A DNA stretch of 64,000 bases. Origin: Flavivirga algicola (GTDB lineage Bacteria; Bacteroidota; Bacteroidia; Flavobacteriales; Flavobacteriaceae). Under the pieces are notes generated by a model. The model ran no database searches and was not told the origin of the DNA. It worked only from the letters and a program-made list of their open reading frames with translations. The number at the start of each line of letters is the position of its first letter. The stretch's first letter is position 1. The stretch spans positions 62,001-126,000 of the forward strand of contig NZ_JABBHF010000005.1 in NCBI RefSeq assembly GCF_012910715.1, read 5' to 3'. The translations under genes were made by a program, and so were the position numbers. Of the stretch, positions 1 to 9,280 are shown one piece after another.

Positions 1-247
1 TGCTGATAAGATTGTAAAGACTGTAAAAAGCACTGGAGCTGTAGTAACTGGACCTATTCCATTGCCAACACACAAGAAAATTTTCACAGTATTACGTTCA
101 CCACACGTAAACAAGAAATCAAGAGAGCAATTTCAATTAAGTTCTTATAAGAGATTATTGGATATCTACTCTTCGTCATCAAAGACTATTGATGCGTTAA
201 TGAAACTTGAGTTACCAAGTGGTGTTGAGGTAGAGATTAAGGTATAA
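1..247 (+). CDS. rpsJ: 30S ribosomal protein S10, 3' part
   Basis: Partial gene cut by the left window edge, open in frame 2 from the first bases to TAA at 245-247. The visible 80 or so residues match the S10 C-terminal two thirds ([44 protein letters not shown]). S10 sits in the head of the 30S subunit. It is the first gene of the S10 cluster, followed by rplC after an unusually long 175-bp gap containing hairpins. Confidence 0.96.
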   Translation, partial: ADKIVKTVKSTGAVVTGPIPLPTHKKIFTVLRSPHVNKKSREQFQLSSYKRLLDIYSSSSKTIDALMKLELPSGVEVEIKV

Positions 248-252
248 TAATT

Positions 253-307
253 GGTTTCGACTTCGCTCAACCAACAATTATTATTGGTTGCTGAGCGGAG
301 TCGAAGC
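253..307. repeat. Palindromic repeat, TTCGACT..GCTCA type
   Basis: Two arms, 253-272 and 286-307, both carry the word TCGACTnCGCTCA in opposite orientations around an AT-rich loop, so the transcript can form a long hairpin. Single arms of the same family occur at 14406-14428, 28847-28869 and 35142-35164. Such TCGA/GCTCA palindromes are dispersed in Flavobacteriaceae genomes (from general knowledge). Confidence 0.7.
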
Positions 308-313
308 AAACAT

Positions 314-390
314 GTCCCACCGATGTGGTCGCGGGAAAAACGGGTAAATACATTTCAGGGACGAAACGTATTTTGTCCCTGAATTTTTTT
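314..390 (+). promoter_or_regulatory. Terminator/antiterminator-like element before rplC
   Basis: A strong hairpin with arms TTCAGGGAC (354-362) and GTCCCTGAA (375-383) is followed by seven T (384-390), the form of an intrinsic terminator, although it lies inside the ribosomal operon. GTCCC at 314-318 can pair with GGGAC at 358-362 and would block the hairpin. This resembles an attenuator for the rplC-onward genes, but a processing or stabilising hairpin is also possible. Confidence 0.5.
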
Positions 391-422
391 AAATAAGTAA
401 TAAATAAATTAATAATTAAATT

Positions 423-1040
423 ATGTCTGGGTTAATTGGAAAAAAAATCGGTATGACCAGCATCTTTGATGAGAATGGGAAGAATATTCCTTGTACAGTA
501 ATCGAAGCTGGGCCATGTATCGTTACCCAAGTCAGAACCGAAGAGGTTGACGGCTATGAAGCTGTTCAGTTAGGTTTCGATGACGCGACAGAAAAAAGCG
601 CTACAAAAGCAGACTTAGGTCATGCTAAAAAAGCGGGTACTTCTGTAAAGCGTAAAGTTGTTGAATTCAAAGGTTTTGAGGAGGAGTACAAATTAGGAGA
701 TGCTATCACTGTAGAACACTTCACTGAGGGTGAATTTGTTGATATATCGGGTACATCTAAAGGTAAAGGATTTCAAGGTGTTGTAAAACGTCATGGTTTT
801 GGTGGAGTAGGTCAAGCGACTCACGGTCAACATAACCGTTTAAGAGCACCAGGATCAATTGGAGCTGCATCTTACCCTGCAAGAGTTTTTAAAGGCATGA
901 AAATGGCTGGAAGAATGGGTGGAGAAACAATAAAAGTTCAAAATTTAAGAGTTTTAAAAGTAGTAGTTGAAAAGAATCTACTTGTTGTTAAAGGTTGTGT
1001 GCCTGGACACAAAAACGCTTATGTAATTATTAGAAAATAA
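423..1040 (+). CDS. rplC: 50S ribosomal protein L3
   Basis: 205 residues, full length for L3, which is an early assembly protein near the peptidyl transferase centre. It starts [19 protein letters not shown] and has the conserved [13 protein letters not shown] and [15 protein letters not shown] segments of the long central loop. The TAA overlaps the rplD ATG by one base (ATAATG), so the two are probably translationally coupled. It is the first gene after the hairpin-bearing rpsJ-rplC gap. Confidence 0.98.
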   Translation: MSGLIGKKIGMTSIFDENGKNIPCTVIEAGPCIVTQVRTEEVDGYEAVQLGFDDATEKSATKADLGHAKKAGTSVKRKVVEFKGFEEEYKLGDAITVEHFTEGEFVDISGTSKGKGFQGVVKRHGFGGVGQATHGQHNRLRAPGSIGAASYPARVFKGMKMAGRMGGETIKVQNLRVLKVVVEKNLLVVKGCVPGHKNAYVIIRK

Positions 1041-1669
1041 TGAAAGTAGCAGTTTTAGATATAAACGGAAAAGACACAGGAAGAAAGGCAGACCTTTCTA
1101 AAGATGTGTTCGCTATTGAGCCTAATAATCACGCTGTGTATTTAGACGTTAAGCAATACTTGGCAAATCAACGTCAAGGAACTCACAAATCTAAAGAAAG
1201 AGGTGAGATTGCTGGAAGTACACGTAAGATTAAAAAGCAAAAAGGAACTGGTACGGCAAGAGCAGGTAGTATTAAGTCTGGTGTATTTAAAGGAGGAGGA
1301 CGCATGTTTGGTCCAAGACCAAGAAATTACAGCTTTAAACTTAATAAAAATGTTAAGCGATTAGCACGTAAATCTGCACTAAGTATCAAAGCAGGAGAAA
1401 AATCAATTACAGTTTTAGAAGACTTTAATTTTGAGGCTCCAAAAACGAAAAACTTTACAGCGATTTTAAAAGCCTTAGAGCTTGAAAACAAAAAATCTCT
1501 GTTTGTGTTGGGTGGGTCAAATAATAACGTATATTTGTCATCGCGCAATTTAAAAGGCTCTGAAGTTATAACTACTTCAGAATTAAGCACTTATAAAATT
1601 CTAAATGCAAATCAAGTTGTGCTTTTGGAAGGTGCTTTAGAAGGAATTGAAACAAACTTAAGTAAATAA
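1040..1669 (+). CDS. rplD: 50S ribosomal protein L4
   Basis: 209 residues. The exit-tunnel loop is visible ([19 protein letters not shown], then [15 protein letters not shown]). L4 autoregulates the S10 operon in enterobacteria; whether it does so here cannot be read from the sequence. It overlaps rplC by one base and is 7 bp from rplW. Confidence 0.98.
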   Translation: MKVAVLDINGKDTGRKADLSKDVFAIEPNNHAVYLDVKQYLANQRQGTHKSKERGEIAGSTRKIKKQKGTGTARAGSIKSGVFKGGGRMFGPRPRNYSFKLNKNVKRLARKSALSIKAGEKSITVLEDFNFEAPKTKNFTAILKALELENKKSLFVLGGSNNNVYLSSRNLKGSEVITTSELSTYKILNANQVVLLEGALEGIETNLSK

Positions 1670-1676
1670 GAAACAG

Positions 1677-1967
1677 ATGAGTATCTTAATTAAACCTATA
1701 ATCACAGAAAAAGCGACTGCAGATAGCGAGTTAAGAAACTGCTATACTTTCGCAGTGAATACTAAGGCGAACAAGGTAGAAATTAAAAAAGCAGTGGAAG
1801 CTGTTTATGGTGTTTCTGTTGAAAAAGTTCGTACTATAAATGTCCGTCCAGATAGAAGAACCCGTTTTACAAAAACAGGTATTCAACATGGTAAAACAAA
1901 TGCTGTTAAAAAGGCAATTGTACAACTGGCGGAAGGTGAAATGATTGATTTATACAGTAACATGTAA
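1677..1967 (+). CDS. rplW: 50S ribosomal protein L23
   Basis: 96 residues starting MSILIKPIITEKAT, the standard bacterial L23 N-terminus. The VEIKKAVEAVYGVSVEKVRT core is conserved. L23 lies at the tunnel exit and docks trigger factor and SRP. The gap to rplB is 10 bp. Confidence 0.98.
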   Translation: MSILIKPIITEKATADSELRNCYTFAVNTKANKVEIKKAVEAVYGVSVEKVRTINVRPDRRTRFTKTGIQHGKTNAVKKAIVQLAEGEMIDLYSNM

Positions 1968-1977
1968 TTAGACGACA

Positions 1978-2805
1978 ATGTCAGTAAGAAAATTAAAACC
2001 AATCACACCAGGACAGCGATTTAGAGTAGTAAATGGTTATGACGCCATAACTACTGATAAGCCGGAAAAGAGCTTGCTCGTTCCGAATAAAAGGTCTGGT
2101 GGTAGAAACAGTCAAGGAAAAATGACCATGCGCTATATTGGTGGAGGTCATAAAAGAAAGTATCGTATTATCGATTTTAAACGTAACAAAGCTGGAATTC
2201 CAGCAGAAGTTAAGTCTATTGAATACGATCCAAACAGAACCGCTTTTATTGCTTTATTGAACTATCAAGATGGCGAAAAAAGATACATTATTGCTCAAAA
2301 TGGTTTAAAAGTTGGGCAAAATGTAGTATCTGGTTTAGAAGGTGTTGCTCCAGAAATTGGAAACGCTATGCCGTTGAGTGAAATTCCATTAGGGACTATT
2401 ATTTCTTGTGTAGAATTACGTCCGGGACAAGGGGCTGTTATGGCTCGTAGTGCTGGTGCTTTTGCTCAGTTAATGGCAAGAGATGGTAAATTTGCTACTA
2501 TTAAATTGCCTTCAGGAGAAACAAGATTAGTGCTTGTTAACTGTATGGCTACGGTAGGTGTGGTTTCTAATTCAGATCATCAATTATTAGTTGGTGGTAA
2601 GGCAGGTAGAACAAGATGGTTAGGAAGAAGACCACGTACTAGACCAGTAGTTATGAATCCAATTGATCATCCAATGGGTGGTGGTGAAGGTAAATCTTCA
2701 GGAGGACACCCACGTTCAAGAAACGGTATTCCTGCTAAAGGTTATAGAACCCGTTCTAAGACTAAAGCAAGTAATAAATATATTGTAGAACGTAGAAAGA
2801 AATAA
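1978..2805 (+). CDS. rplB: 50S ribosomal protein L2
   Basis: 275 residues, the usual length. It has the N-terminal OB-fold region ([17 protein letters not shown]) and the C-terminal [17 protein letters not shown] loop, with the His and Gly-rich peptide near the peptidyl transferase centre. Ends in a basic tail. rpsS follows after 3 bp. Confidence 0.99.
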   Translation: MSVRKLKPITPGQRFRVVNGYDAITTDKPEKSLLVPNKRSGGRNSQGKMTMRYIGGGHKRKYRIIDFKRNKAGIPAEVKSIEYDPNRTAFIALLNYQDGEKRYIIAQNGLKVGQNVVSGLEGVAPEIGNAMPLSEIPLGTIISCVELRPGQGAVMARSAGAFAQLMARDGKFATIKLPSGETRLVLVNCMATVGVVSNSDHQLLVGGKAGRTRWLGRRPRTRPVVMNPIDHPMGGGEGKSSGGHPRSRNGIPAKGYRTRSKTKASNKYIVERRKK

Positions 2806-2808
2806 GAC

Positions 2809-3087
2809 ATGGCAAGATCATTAAAAAAAGGACCTTACGTTCATTATAAATTAGAGAAAAAAGTAGCTGCTAATGTTGAATCTAACAAAAAGACAGTAAT
2901 CAAAACTTGGTCAAGAGCCAGTATGATTACTCCTGATTTTGTAGGACAAACAATCGCAGTACATAATGGCCGTCAATTTGTACCAGTTTATGTAACAGAA
3001 AACATGGTAGGTCATAAGTTAGGAGAATTTTCACCAACACGTTCATTCCGTGGACATGCAGGTGCTAAAAATAAAGGTAAAAAGTAG
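2809..3087 (+). CDS. rpsS: 30S ribosomal protein S19
   Basis: 92 residues starting [11 protein letters not shown]. It carries the signature [22 protein letters not shown] and the C-terminal [12 protein letters not shown]19 binds S13 in the 30S head. Spacing of 3 bp upstream and 6 bp downstream shows operon membership. Confidence 0.99.
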   Translation: MARSLKKGPYVHYKLEKKVAANVESNKKTVIKTWSRASMITPDFVGQTIAVHNGRQFVPVYVTENMVGHKLGEFSPTRSFRGHAGAKNKGKK

Positions 3088-3093
3088 TAAGCT

Positions 3094-3501
3094 ATGGGAA
3101 GTCGTAAAAAACAAATGGCAGACGCTATTAAGGAAGCAAAAAAGCAAGTTGCTTTTGCTAAACTTAATAATTGTCCTACATCACCAAGAAAAATGCGTTT
3201 AGTAGCCGATTTAGTAAGAGGCGAAAAGGTAGAACATGCACTTAATATCTTAAAGTTCAACCAAAAAGAAGCATCAGGTCGTTTAGAGAAGCTGTTATTA
3301 TCAGCTATTGCCAACTGGCAAGCTAAAAATGAAGATGCAGATATTGAATCGGCTGAATTATTTGTAAAAGAAATTAGAGTTGATGGCGGATCTATGTTAA
3401 AAAGATTACGTCCAGCGCCACAAGGTCGTGCACACAGAATTAGAAAACGTTCTAACCACGTTACATTAGTAGTTGGAGCTAACAATAACACACAAAGCTA
3501 A
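3094..3501 (+). CDS. rplV: 50S ribosomal protein L22
   Basis: 135 residues. The beta-hairpin tip region is visible ([20 protein letters not shown]), which lines the exit tunnel. The N-terminus ([17 protein letters not shown]) is extended relative to E. coli, as is usual in Bacteroidota. A long antisense ORF at 3012-3491 is only a shadow. Confidence 0.98.
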   Translation: MGSRKKQMADAIKEAKKQVAFAKLNNCPTSPRKMRLVADLVRGEKVEHALNILKFNQKEASGRLEKLLLSAIANWQAKNEDADIESAELFVKEIRVDGGSMLKRLRPAPQGRAHRIRKRSNHVTLVVGANNNTQS

Positions 3502-3510
3502 GATAGAAGT

Positions 3511-4236
3511 ATGGGACAAAAAACAAATCCAATCGGAAATCGCTTAGGTATTATCAGAGGATGGGAATCCAACTGGTACGGAGGTAATGATTATGGAGAT
3601 AAGCTTGCCGAAGATGATAAAATTAGAAAATACGTTCACGCACGTTTATCTAAAGCTAGTGTTAGTAGAGTAATTATTGAAAGAACTTTAAAACTTGTAA
3701 CCGTTACTATCACTACTGCTAGACCTGGTATTATTATCGGTAAAGGTGGTCAAGAGGTAGACAAGTTAAAAGAAGAGCTTAAGAAGATTACTGGAAAAGA
3801 AGTTCAGATTAACATCTTTGAAATTAAAAGACCTGAGCTTGATGCATTTTTAGTAGGATCTAGTATTGCTCGTCAAATTGAAAACAGAATTTCATACAGA
3901 CGTGCAATAAAGATGGCTATCGCTGCTACAATGCGTATGAATGCTGAAGGAATTAAAATCCAGATTAGTGGTCGTTTAAATGGTGCTGAAATGGCACGAT
4001 CTGAACATTACAAAGAAGGGCGTATTCCTTTATCTACCTTTAGAGCCGATATTGATTATGCTTTAGTTGAGGCACACACTACTTATGGTAGGTTGGGTGT
4101 TAAAGTATGGATCATGAAAGGCGAAGTATATGGTAAAAGAGAACTTTCTCCGCTAGTTGGTTTATCCAAAAAGCAAGGAAAAGGTGGAGCCGGAGGACGT
4201 GGTGGAAATAAATCTAACCAACGTCGTAGAAAGTAA
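3511..4236 (+). CDS. rpsC: 30S ribosomal protein S3
   Basis: 241 residues. It has the N-terminal [20 protein letters not shown], a KH domain with [20 protein letters not shown] at about residues 70-90, and the C-terminal signature [21 protein letters not shown] region. It ends in a Gly/Arg-rich basic tail. S3 forms part of the mRNA entry channel. Confidence 0.99.
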   Translation: MGQKTNPIGNRLGIIRGWESNWYGGNDYGDKLAEDDKIRKYVHARLSKASVSRVIIERTLKLVTVTITTARPGIIIGKGGQEVDKLKEELKKITGKEVQINIFEIKRPELDAFLVGSSIARQIENRISYRRAIKMAIAATMRMNAEGIKIQISGRLNGAEMARSEHYKEGRIPLSTFRADIDYALVEAHTTYGRLGVKVWIMKGEVYGKRELSPLVGLSKKQGKGGAGGRGGNKSNQRRRK

Positions 4237-4257
4237 TTTTTTATAAAGTAAAGAAAA

Positions 4258-4677
4258 ATGTTACAGCCTAAAAGAACAAAATTTCGTAAGCAACAAAAAG
4301 GACGTATGAAGGGGCTCTCTGGAAGAGGACACCAATTATCATATGGAACTTTTGGAATAAAAGCATTAGACGCAACTTTTATAACGTCACGTCAAATTGA
4401 AGCAGCTCGTATTGCGGCTACACGTTACATGAAAAGAGAAGGACAACTTTGGATTAAAATATTTCCAGACAAACCTATCACAAAAAAGCCTCTTGAAGTA
4501 CGTATGGGTAAAGGTAAAGGAGCCGTTGAATATTGGGTGGCAGTTTGCAGACCTGGACGTGTTTTATTTGAAGTTGGTGGTGTGCCACTAGAAGTTGCAA
4601 AAGAAGCATTACGCTTAGCAGCGCAAAAGTTACCAGTAAAAACTAAGTTTTTAATTGCTCGCGATTACGAAGCATAA
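4258..4677 (+). CDS. rplP: 50S ribosomal protein L16
   Basis: 139 residues starting [19 protein letters not shown]. It has the [19 protein letters not shown] segment that contacts the A-site tRNA elbow. The gene is 21 bp after rpsC and 13 bp before rpmC. Confidence 0.99.
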   Translation: MLQPKRTKFRKQQKGRMKGLSGRGHQLSYGTFGIKALDATFITSRQIEAARIAATRYMKREGQLWIKIFPDKPITKKPLEVRMGKGKGAVEYWVAVCRPGRVLFEVGGVPLEVAKEALRLAAQKLPVKTKFLIARDYEA

Positions 4678-4690
4678 TTTATTTGATATT

Positions 4691-4882
4691 ATGAAACAAT
4701 CAGAAATTAAAGAATTATCTACAGCTGAGTTACAAGAGAAACTTGGTGAAACAAAAAAGAGTTATTCAGACCTTAAACTAGCTCACGCAATATCTCCTTT
4801 AGAAAATCCAATTCAGTTGCGTACTGTAAGACGTACTGTAGCTAGAATTGCGACAGAATTAACTAAAAGAGAATTACAATAA
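4691..4882 (+). CDS. rpmC: 50S ribosomal protein L29
   Basis: 63 residues from ATG at 4691 (MKQSEIKELSTAELQEKLGE), which is the family's normal start. An in-frame alternative at 4655 would overlap rplP and add residues with no L29 similarity. L29 is a two-helix protein at the tunnel exit next to L23. Confidence 0.97.
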   Translation: MKQSEIKELSTAELQEKLGETKKSYSDLKLAHAISPLENPIQLRTVRRTVARIATELTKRELQ

Positions 4883-4894
4883 TTCTGCTGAAAG

Positions 4895-5152
4895 ATGGAA
4901 ACAAGAAATTTAAGAAAAGAACGTATAGGAGTTGTTACAAGTAACAAAATGCAGAAATCTATTGTGGTTTCTGAGGTTAAAAAAGTAAAACACCCTATGT
5001 ATGGTAAGTTCGTGTTAAAGACAAAAAAGTATGTTGCACACGACGAAACAAACGATTGTAATATTGGAGATACTGTAAAGATCATGGAAACAAGACCTTT
5101 AAGTAAATCTAAATGTTGGAGATTAGTTGAAATCATAGAAAGAGCTAAATAA
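4895..5152 (+). CDS. rpsQ: 30S ribosomal protein S17
   Basis: 85 residues. The OB-fold S17 signature is seen ([59 protein letters not shown]). It lies two bases upstream of rplN. Confidence 0.99.
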   Translation: METRNLRKERIGVVTSNKMQKSIVVSEVKKVKHPMYGKFVLKTKKYVAHDETNDCNIGDTVKIMETRPLSKSKCWRLVEIIERAK

Positions 5153-5154
5153 TT

Positions 5155-5523
5155 ATGGTACAGCAAGAATCAAGATTAAAGGTAGCAGATAACACTGGAG
5201 CAAAAGAAGTATTAACAATACGTGTTCTAGGTGGTACTAAAAGAAGATACGCTTCTGTAGGAGACAAAATAGTTGTTTCTGTTAAAGACGCAACACCTAA
5301 TGGAAACATTAAAAAAGGTGCTGTTTCTACTGCAGTTGTTGTTCGTACTAAAAAAGAAGTAAGAAGACCAGATGGATCTTATATTAGATTCGATGATAAC
5401 GCTTGTGTTTTATTAAACCCAACGGGTGAAATGAGAGGAACACGTGTATTTGGTCCTGTTGCTAGAGAACTTCGTGATAAACAATTCATGAAAATTGTAT
5501 CATTAGCACCAGAAGTGCTTTAA
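5155..5523 (+). CDS. rplN: 50S ribosomal protein L14
   Basis: 122 residues, the near-invariant bacterial length. Starts [20 protein letters not shown] and ends [20 protein letters not shown]14 forms the inter-subunit bridge with 16S rRNA helix 44 and binds RsfS. Part of the spc cluster. Confidence 0.99.
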   Translation: MVQQESRLKVADNTGAKEVLTIRVLGGTKRRYASVGDKIVVSVKDATPNGNIKKGAVSTAVVVRTKKEVRRPDGSYIRFDDNACVLLNPTGEMRGTRVFGPVARELRDKQFMKIVSLAPEVL

Positions 5524-5537
5524 TACATTAATTTAAG

Positions 5538-5849
5538 ATGACAAAGCTTAAAATAAAAACTGGAGATACTGTGAAAGTAATTGCTGGCGACCATAAAGGG
5601 TCTGAAGGTAAAGTACAAAAGGTATTAATAGATAAGAACAAAGCGATCGTTGAGGGTGTAAACATGGTGAAGAAACATACAAAACCAAGTGCACAAAATC
5701 CACAAGGAGGAATCGTAGAAAAAGAAGCTGCTATTCATATTTCAAACTTATCATTGTTAACTTCAAATGGAGAAACAACAAGAGTAGGTTATAGAATGGA
5801 GGGCGATAAGAAAGTGAGATTTTCAGTAAAATCTAATGAAGTAATATAG
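5538..5849 (+). CDS. rplX: 50S ribosomal protein L24
   Basis: 103 residues with an N-terminal KOW motif ([20 protein letters not shown]) followed by [21 protein letters not shown]. It is an assembly initiator of the 50S subunit. rplE starts 2 bp after the stop. Confidence 0.99.
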   Translation: MTKLKIKTGDTVKVIAGDHKGSEGKVQKVLIDKNKAIVEGVNMVKKHTKPSAQNPQGGIVEKEAAIHISNLSLLTSNGETTRVGYRMEGDKKVRFSVKSNEVI

Positions 5850-5851
5850 TT

Positions 5852-6403
5852 ATGGCATATTCACCTAGACTTAAAGAAGAGTATAAAAGCAGAGTAATTG
5901 CAGCTCTTACAGAAGAATTTGGATATAAGAATGTTATGCAAGTTCCAGTACTTAAAAAGATTGTAATATCTAAAGGTGTTGGAGCAGCAGTAGCAGACAA
6001 AAAGTTAATTGACTACGCAGTAGAAGAGTTGACCACTATATCTGGACAAAAAGCTATATCAACATTGTCTAAAAAAGATGTTGCATCATTCAAATTACGT
6101 AAAGGAATGCCAATTGGTGCTAAAGTTACTTTGCGTGGAGAAAGAATGTATGAATTCTTAGATCGTTTAGTGACATCTGCGCTACCACGCGTTAGAGATT
6201 TTAACGGAATTAAAGCTACAGGTTTTGACGGAAGAGGTAATTACAATTTAGGAGTTACCGAGCAAATTATATTCCCAGAAATTAACATTGATAAAGTTAA
6301 TAAAATCTCTGGTATGGATATTACATTTGTAACATCTGCCGATACAGATAAAGAAGCAAAATCATTATTAACAGAACTAGGGTTACCTTTTAAAAAGAAC
6401 TAA
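5852..6403 (+). CDS. rplE: 50S ribosomal protein L5
   Basis: 183 residues. It has the L5 signature [16 protein letters not shown] and the C-terminal [19 protein letters not shown]5 binds 5S rRNA in the central protuberance. The gap to rpsN is 3 bp. Confidence 0.99.
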   Translation: MAYSPRLKEEYKSRVIAALTEEFGYKNVMQVPVLKKIVISKGVGAAVADKKLIDYAVEELTTISGQKAISTLSKKDVASFKLRKGMPIGAKVTLRGERMYEFLDRLVTSALPRVRDFNGIKATGFDGRGNYNLGVTEQIIFPEINIDKVNKISGMDITFVTSADTDKEAKSLLTELGLPFKKN

Positions 6404-6406
6404 GTT

Positions 6407-6676
6407 ATGGCTAAAGAATCAATGAAAGCCCGTGAGGTAAAAAGAGCAAAAACAGTAGCTAAATATGCTGAGAAACGTAAAGCTTTAAAAGAAGCTGGAG
6501 ATTACGAAGCATTACAAAAGTTGCCTAAAAATGCTTCTCCTATCCGTATGCATAATAGATGCAAATTAACAGGGAGGCCTAAAGGGTATATGAGAAATTT
6601 TGGGATTTCTCGTGTTACATTTAGAGAAATGGCTAACAAAGGGTTAATACCTGGTGTTAGAAAAGCAAGTTGGTAA
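6407..6676 (+). CDS. rpsN: 30S ribosomal protein S14, zinc-free form
   Basis: 89 residues, the long C-minus paralogue: it lacks the two CxxC pairs of the zinc-binding 61-residue form. Conserved [20 protein letters not shown] and [21 protein letters not shown] are present. A 71-bp gap with a weak hairpin (6694-6727) follows before rpsH. Confidence 0.98.
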   Translation: MAKESMKAREVKRAKTVAKYAEKRKALKEAGDYEALQKLPKNASPIRMHNRCKLTGRPKGYMRNFGISRVTFREMANKGLIPGVRKASW

Positions 6677-6747
6677 AAAAAGAATTATAAATTGGTTTTA
6701 GGTTCAAAAGAAATTTTTTTGAAAACCACTACCGCAAATTAATAAAT

Positions 6748-7146
6748 ATGTATACAGATCCAATAGCGGATTATCTTACGAGAGTTAGAAATGCAATAAG
6801 AGCAAATCACAGAGTGGTTGAAATCCCAGCATCTAACTTAAAAAAAGACATCACTAAAATATTATTCGAGCAAGGATATATTTTAAGCTACAAGTTCGAC
6901 GATTCAACTGTACAAGGAACTATTAAAATAGCACTTAAGTACAATAAAGAAACTAAAGAGCCTGTAATTAAGAAACTTCAAAGAATTAGTAAACCAGGTT
7001 TGCGTAAGTATGCTGGTTCTAAAGAATTACCTAGAATCCTTAATGGACTTGGTATTGCCATCGTTTCAACTTCACACGGAGTAATGACTGGCAAACAAGC
7101 CAAAAGAGATAACGTAGGTGGTGAAGTATTATGTTACGTTTACTAA
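6748..7146 (+). CDS. rpsH: 30S ribosomal protein S8
   Basis: 132 residues starting MYTDPIADYLTRVRNAIRA, with the C-terminal STSHGVMTGKQAKRDNVGGE signature (S8 family SxSxGxxT). S8 binds 16S helix 21 and represses the spc operon in E. coli. The hairpin-bearing gap just upstream might be a target, but nothing here proves it. Confidence 0.99.
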   Translation: MYTDPIADYLTRVRNAIRANHRVVEIPASNLKKDITKILFEQGYILSYKFDDSTVQGTIKIALKYNKETKEPVIKKLQRISKPGLRKYAGSKELPRILNGLGIAIVSTSHGVMTGKQAKRDNVGGEVLCYVY

Positions 7147-7164
7147 TCTAAAAGGGAGAAAGAA

Positions 7165-7707
7165 ATGTCAAGAATAGGAAATAACCCTGTTGCAATTCCA
7201 GAAGGAGTTACAGTAGAAGTAAAAGATAGCGTAATCACAGTAAAAGGAAAGTTGGGTGAATTAACTCAAAACTTCGATACTGTAGAAATTAAAGTTGAAG
7301 ATGGAAATGTTTTAGTAACCAGATCAGCGGATTCTAAAGCATATAAAGCTAAACATGGTTTATATAGATCTCTAGTCAATAACATGATAGAAGGTGTATC
7401 TAAAGGATGGACTAAAGAATTAGAATTGGTAGGGGTTGGTTATAGAGCATCAAACCAAGGACAAAAATTAGATTTAGCTTTAGGTTTTTCTCACAATATT
7501 GTTTTAGATATTGCTCCAGAAGTAAAAGTTGAAACGGTTTCAGAAAAAGGGAAAAACCCAATAGTAAAGTTAACATCGTTTGATAAACAACTTGTTGGTC
7601 AAGTAGCTGCAAAGATCCGCGGATTTAGAAAACCTGAGCCTTACAAAGGGAAAGGGATTAAGTTTGTTGGTGAAGAAATAAGAAGAAAAGCAGGTAAATC
7701 AGCTTAA
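7165..7707 (+). CDS. rplF: 50S ribosomal protein L6
   Basis: 180 residues. It has two L6 repeats, starts [19 protein letters not shown], and carries the C-terminal signature [21 protein letters not shown]6 lies near the GTPase-associated centre. It is followed 10 bp later by rplR. Confidence 0.99.
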   Translation: MSRIGNNPVAIPEGVTVEVKDSVITVKGKLGELTQNFDTVEIKVEDGNVLVTRSADSKAYKAKHGLYRSLVNNMIEGVSKGWTKELELVGVGYRASNQGQKLDLALGFSHNIVLDIAPEVKVETVSEKGKNPIVKLTSFDKQLVGQVAAKIRGFRKPEPYKGKGIKFVGEEIRRKAGKSA

Positions 7708-7717
7708 TAAAATAGTT

Positions 7718-8074
7718 ATGGCATTAACAAAGAATCAAAGAAGACAAAGGATTAAAAACAGAATTCGTAAGGTGGTTTCTGGAACAGAAGCTAGACCAAG
7801 ATTAACTGTTTTTAGAAGTAATAAAGAAATTTATGCTCAAATTGTGGATGACGTAAATGGTACAACTATCAGTGCTGCATCTTCAAGAGATAAAGATATT
7901 AGTTCTGCAAAAGGTACTAAAACAGAGATTGCTACTCTAGTAGGAAAAGCAATTGCTGAGAAGGCTTTAAAAGCAGGGGTAGAAACGATCGCTTTCGACA
8001 GAGGTGGTTATTTATATCATGGTAGAGTAAAATCATTAGCTGAAGGAGCTAGAGAAGCAGGACTTAAATTCTAG
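7718..8074 (+). CDS. rplR: 50S ribosomal protein L18
   Basis: 118 residues. It has [21 protein letters not shown] and the C-terminal [20 protein letters not shown] motif that binds 5S rRNA with L5. rpsE starts 6 bp downstream. Confidence 0.99.
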   Translation: MALTKNQRRQRIKNRIRKVVSGTEARPRLTVFRSNKEIYAQIVDDVNGTTISAASSRDKDISSAKGTKTEIATLVGKAIAEKALKAGVETIAFDRGGYLYHGRVKSLAEGAREAGLKF

Positions 8075-8080
8075 AATATT

Positions 8081-8605
8081 ATGTTTCAAAAATATAAAAG
8101 TGCAGAGTTAGTAAAACCAGGTGGATTAGATCTTAAAGATCGTTTAGTTGGTGTACAAAGAGTTACAAAAGTAACTAAAGGTGGTAGAGCATTTGGTTTT
8201 TCAGCAATCGTAGTGGTTGGTGATGAAGCAGGTGTTGTAGGACAAGGTTTAGGAAAATCTAAAGATGTTGCCAGTGCTATTGCAAAAGCAGTTGAAGATG
8301 CTAAGAAAAACCTAGTAAGAATTCCTATTATAAAAGGAACATTACCACACGAACAAAAAGGGAAATATGGTGGAGCAAGAGTAAATATCATTCCTGCTGC
8401 TCCTGGTACAGGAGTTATTGCTGGTGGTGCTGTTAGAACTGTTCTTGAGGCCGTTGGAGTACATGATGTATTATCAAAATCTCAGGGATCTTCTAATCCT
8501 CATAATGTAGTAAAAGCAACGTTTGATGCTTTATTACAGTTAAGGGATGCCAATGCAATTGCTAGAGATAGAGGTATTTCACTTGAAAAAGTTTTTAACG
8601 CTTAA
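8081..8605 (+). CDS. rpsE: 30S ribosomal protein S5
   Basis: 174 residues. The double-stranded-RNA-binding-like N domain has [20 protein letters not shown], followed by [20 protein letters not shown] and [20 protein letters not shown]. It acts in translational fidelity at the mRNA entry site. Confidence 0.99.
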   Translation: MFQKYKSAELVKPGGLDLKDRLVGVQRVTKVTKGGRAFGFSAIVVVGDEAGVVGQGLGKSKDVASAIAKAVEDAKKNLVRIPIIKGTLPHEQKGKYGGARVNIIPAAPGTGVIAGGAVRTVLEAVGVHDVLSKSQGSSNPHNVVKATFDALLQLRDANAIARDRGISLEKVFNA

Positions 8606-8616
8606 TAACATCAGAG

Positions 8617-8799
8617 ATGGCAAAAATTAAAGTAAAAAAAGTTAAAAGCGCAATCAATCGTACGCAAAGACAAAAAAGAACTTTAGAAGCTCTAGGTCTT
8701 AAAAAGATTGGTCAAGTAAAAGAGCATGAGGCTACACCTAATATCTTAGGTATGATTGCTAAAGTTTCACATTTAGTTTCTGTAGAAGAAGCAAAATAA
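8617..8799 (+). CDS. rpmD: 50S ribosomal protein L30
   Basis: 60 residues, normal for bacterial L30. The single domain has KVKSAINRTQRQKRTLEALG and ends SVEEAK. It sits between rpsE and rplO as in other spc operons. Confidence 0.97.
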   Translation: MAKIKVKKVKSAINRTQRQKRTLEALGLKKIGQVKEHEATPNILGMIAKVSHLVSVEEAK

Positions 8800-8812
8800 T
8801 ATAAAACTGAAA

Positions 8813-9265
8813 ATGGATTTAAGTAATTTAAAACCTGCAGAAGGTTCAGTAAAAAATCAAGGCAAAAGAGTAGGTAGAGGACAAGGTTCAGGTAAAGGTG
8901 GTACGGCAACACGTGGTCACAAAGGAGCTAAATCTCGTTCTGGTTATTCTAAGAAATTAGGATTTGAAGGAGGGCAAATGCCACTTCAAAGACGTGTTCC
9001 TAAATTTGGTTTTACTAACATTAACCGTGTTGAGTACCAAGGTATCAATTTAGATACTTTACAACAATTGGTTGATGATAAGAAAATAAAAGATACAGTA
9101 GATTTCGAAATTTTATTCTCAAACCGTTTAGCTGGAAAGAATGACCTAGTTAAAATTATGGGTAGAGGTGAGTTAAAAGCAAAATTAAAAGTATCTGCAC
9201 ATAAATTTACAGCTTCAGCAAAAGCAGCTATAGAAGCAGCTGGAGGAGAAGCAATAACATTATAA
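8813..9265 (+). CDS. rplO: 50S ribosomal protein L15
   Basis: 150 residues. It starts MDLSNLKPAEGSVKNQGKRV, followed by the Gly-rich RNA-binding N-terminus (GRGQGSGKGGTATRGHKGAK). It ends in the globular ASAKAAIEAAGGEAITL domain. secY follows after 15 bp. Confidence 0.98.
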   Translation: MDLSNLKPAEGSVKNQGKRVGRGQGSGKGGTATRGHKGAKSRSGYSKKLGFEGGQMPLQRRVPKFGFTNINRVEYQGINLDTLQQLVDDKKIKDTVDFEILFSNRLAGKNDLVKIMGRGELKAKLKVSAHKFTASAKAAIEAAGGEAITL

Positions 9266-9280
9266 GACCATATTATAAGT

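Noticed and set aside
3012-3491. 159-codon antisense ORF across rpsS-rplV
   Set aside because: Mirror of highly biased ribosomal codons; no motif, and it is opposite two certain genes.
6694-6727. Hairpin between rpsN and rpsH as an S8 binding site
   Set aside because: Arms GGTTTT/AAAACC and TTCAAAA/TTTTGAA are AT-rich and lack any S8-site features I can recognise.
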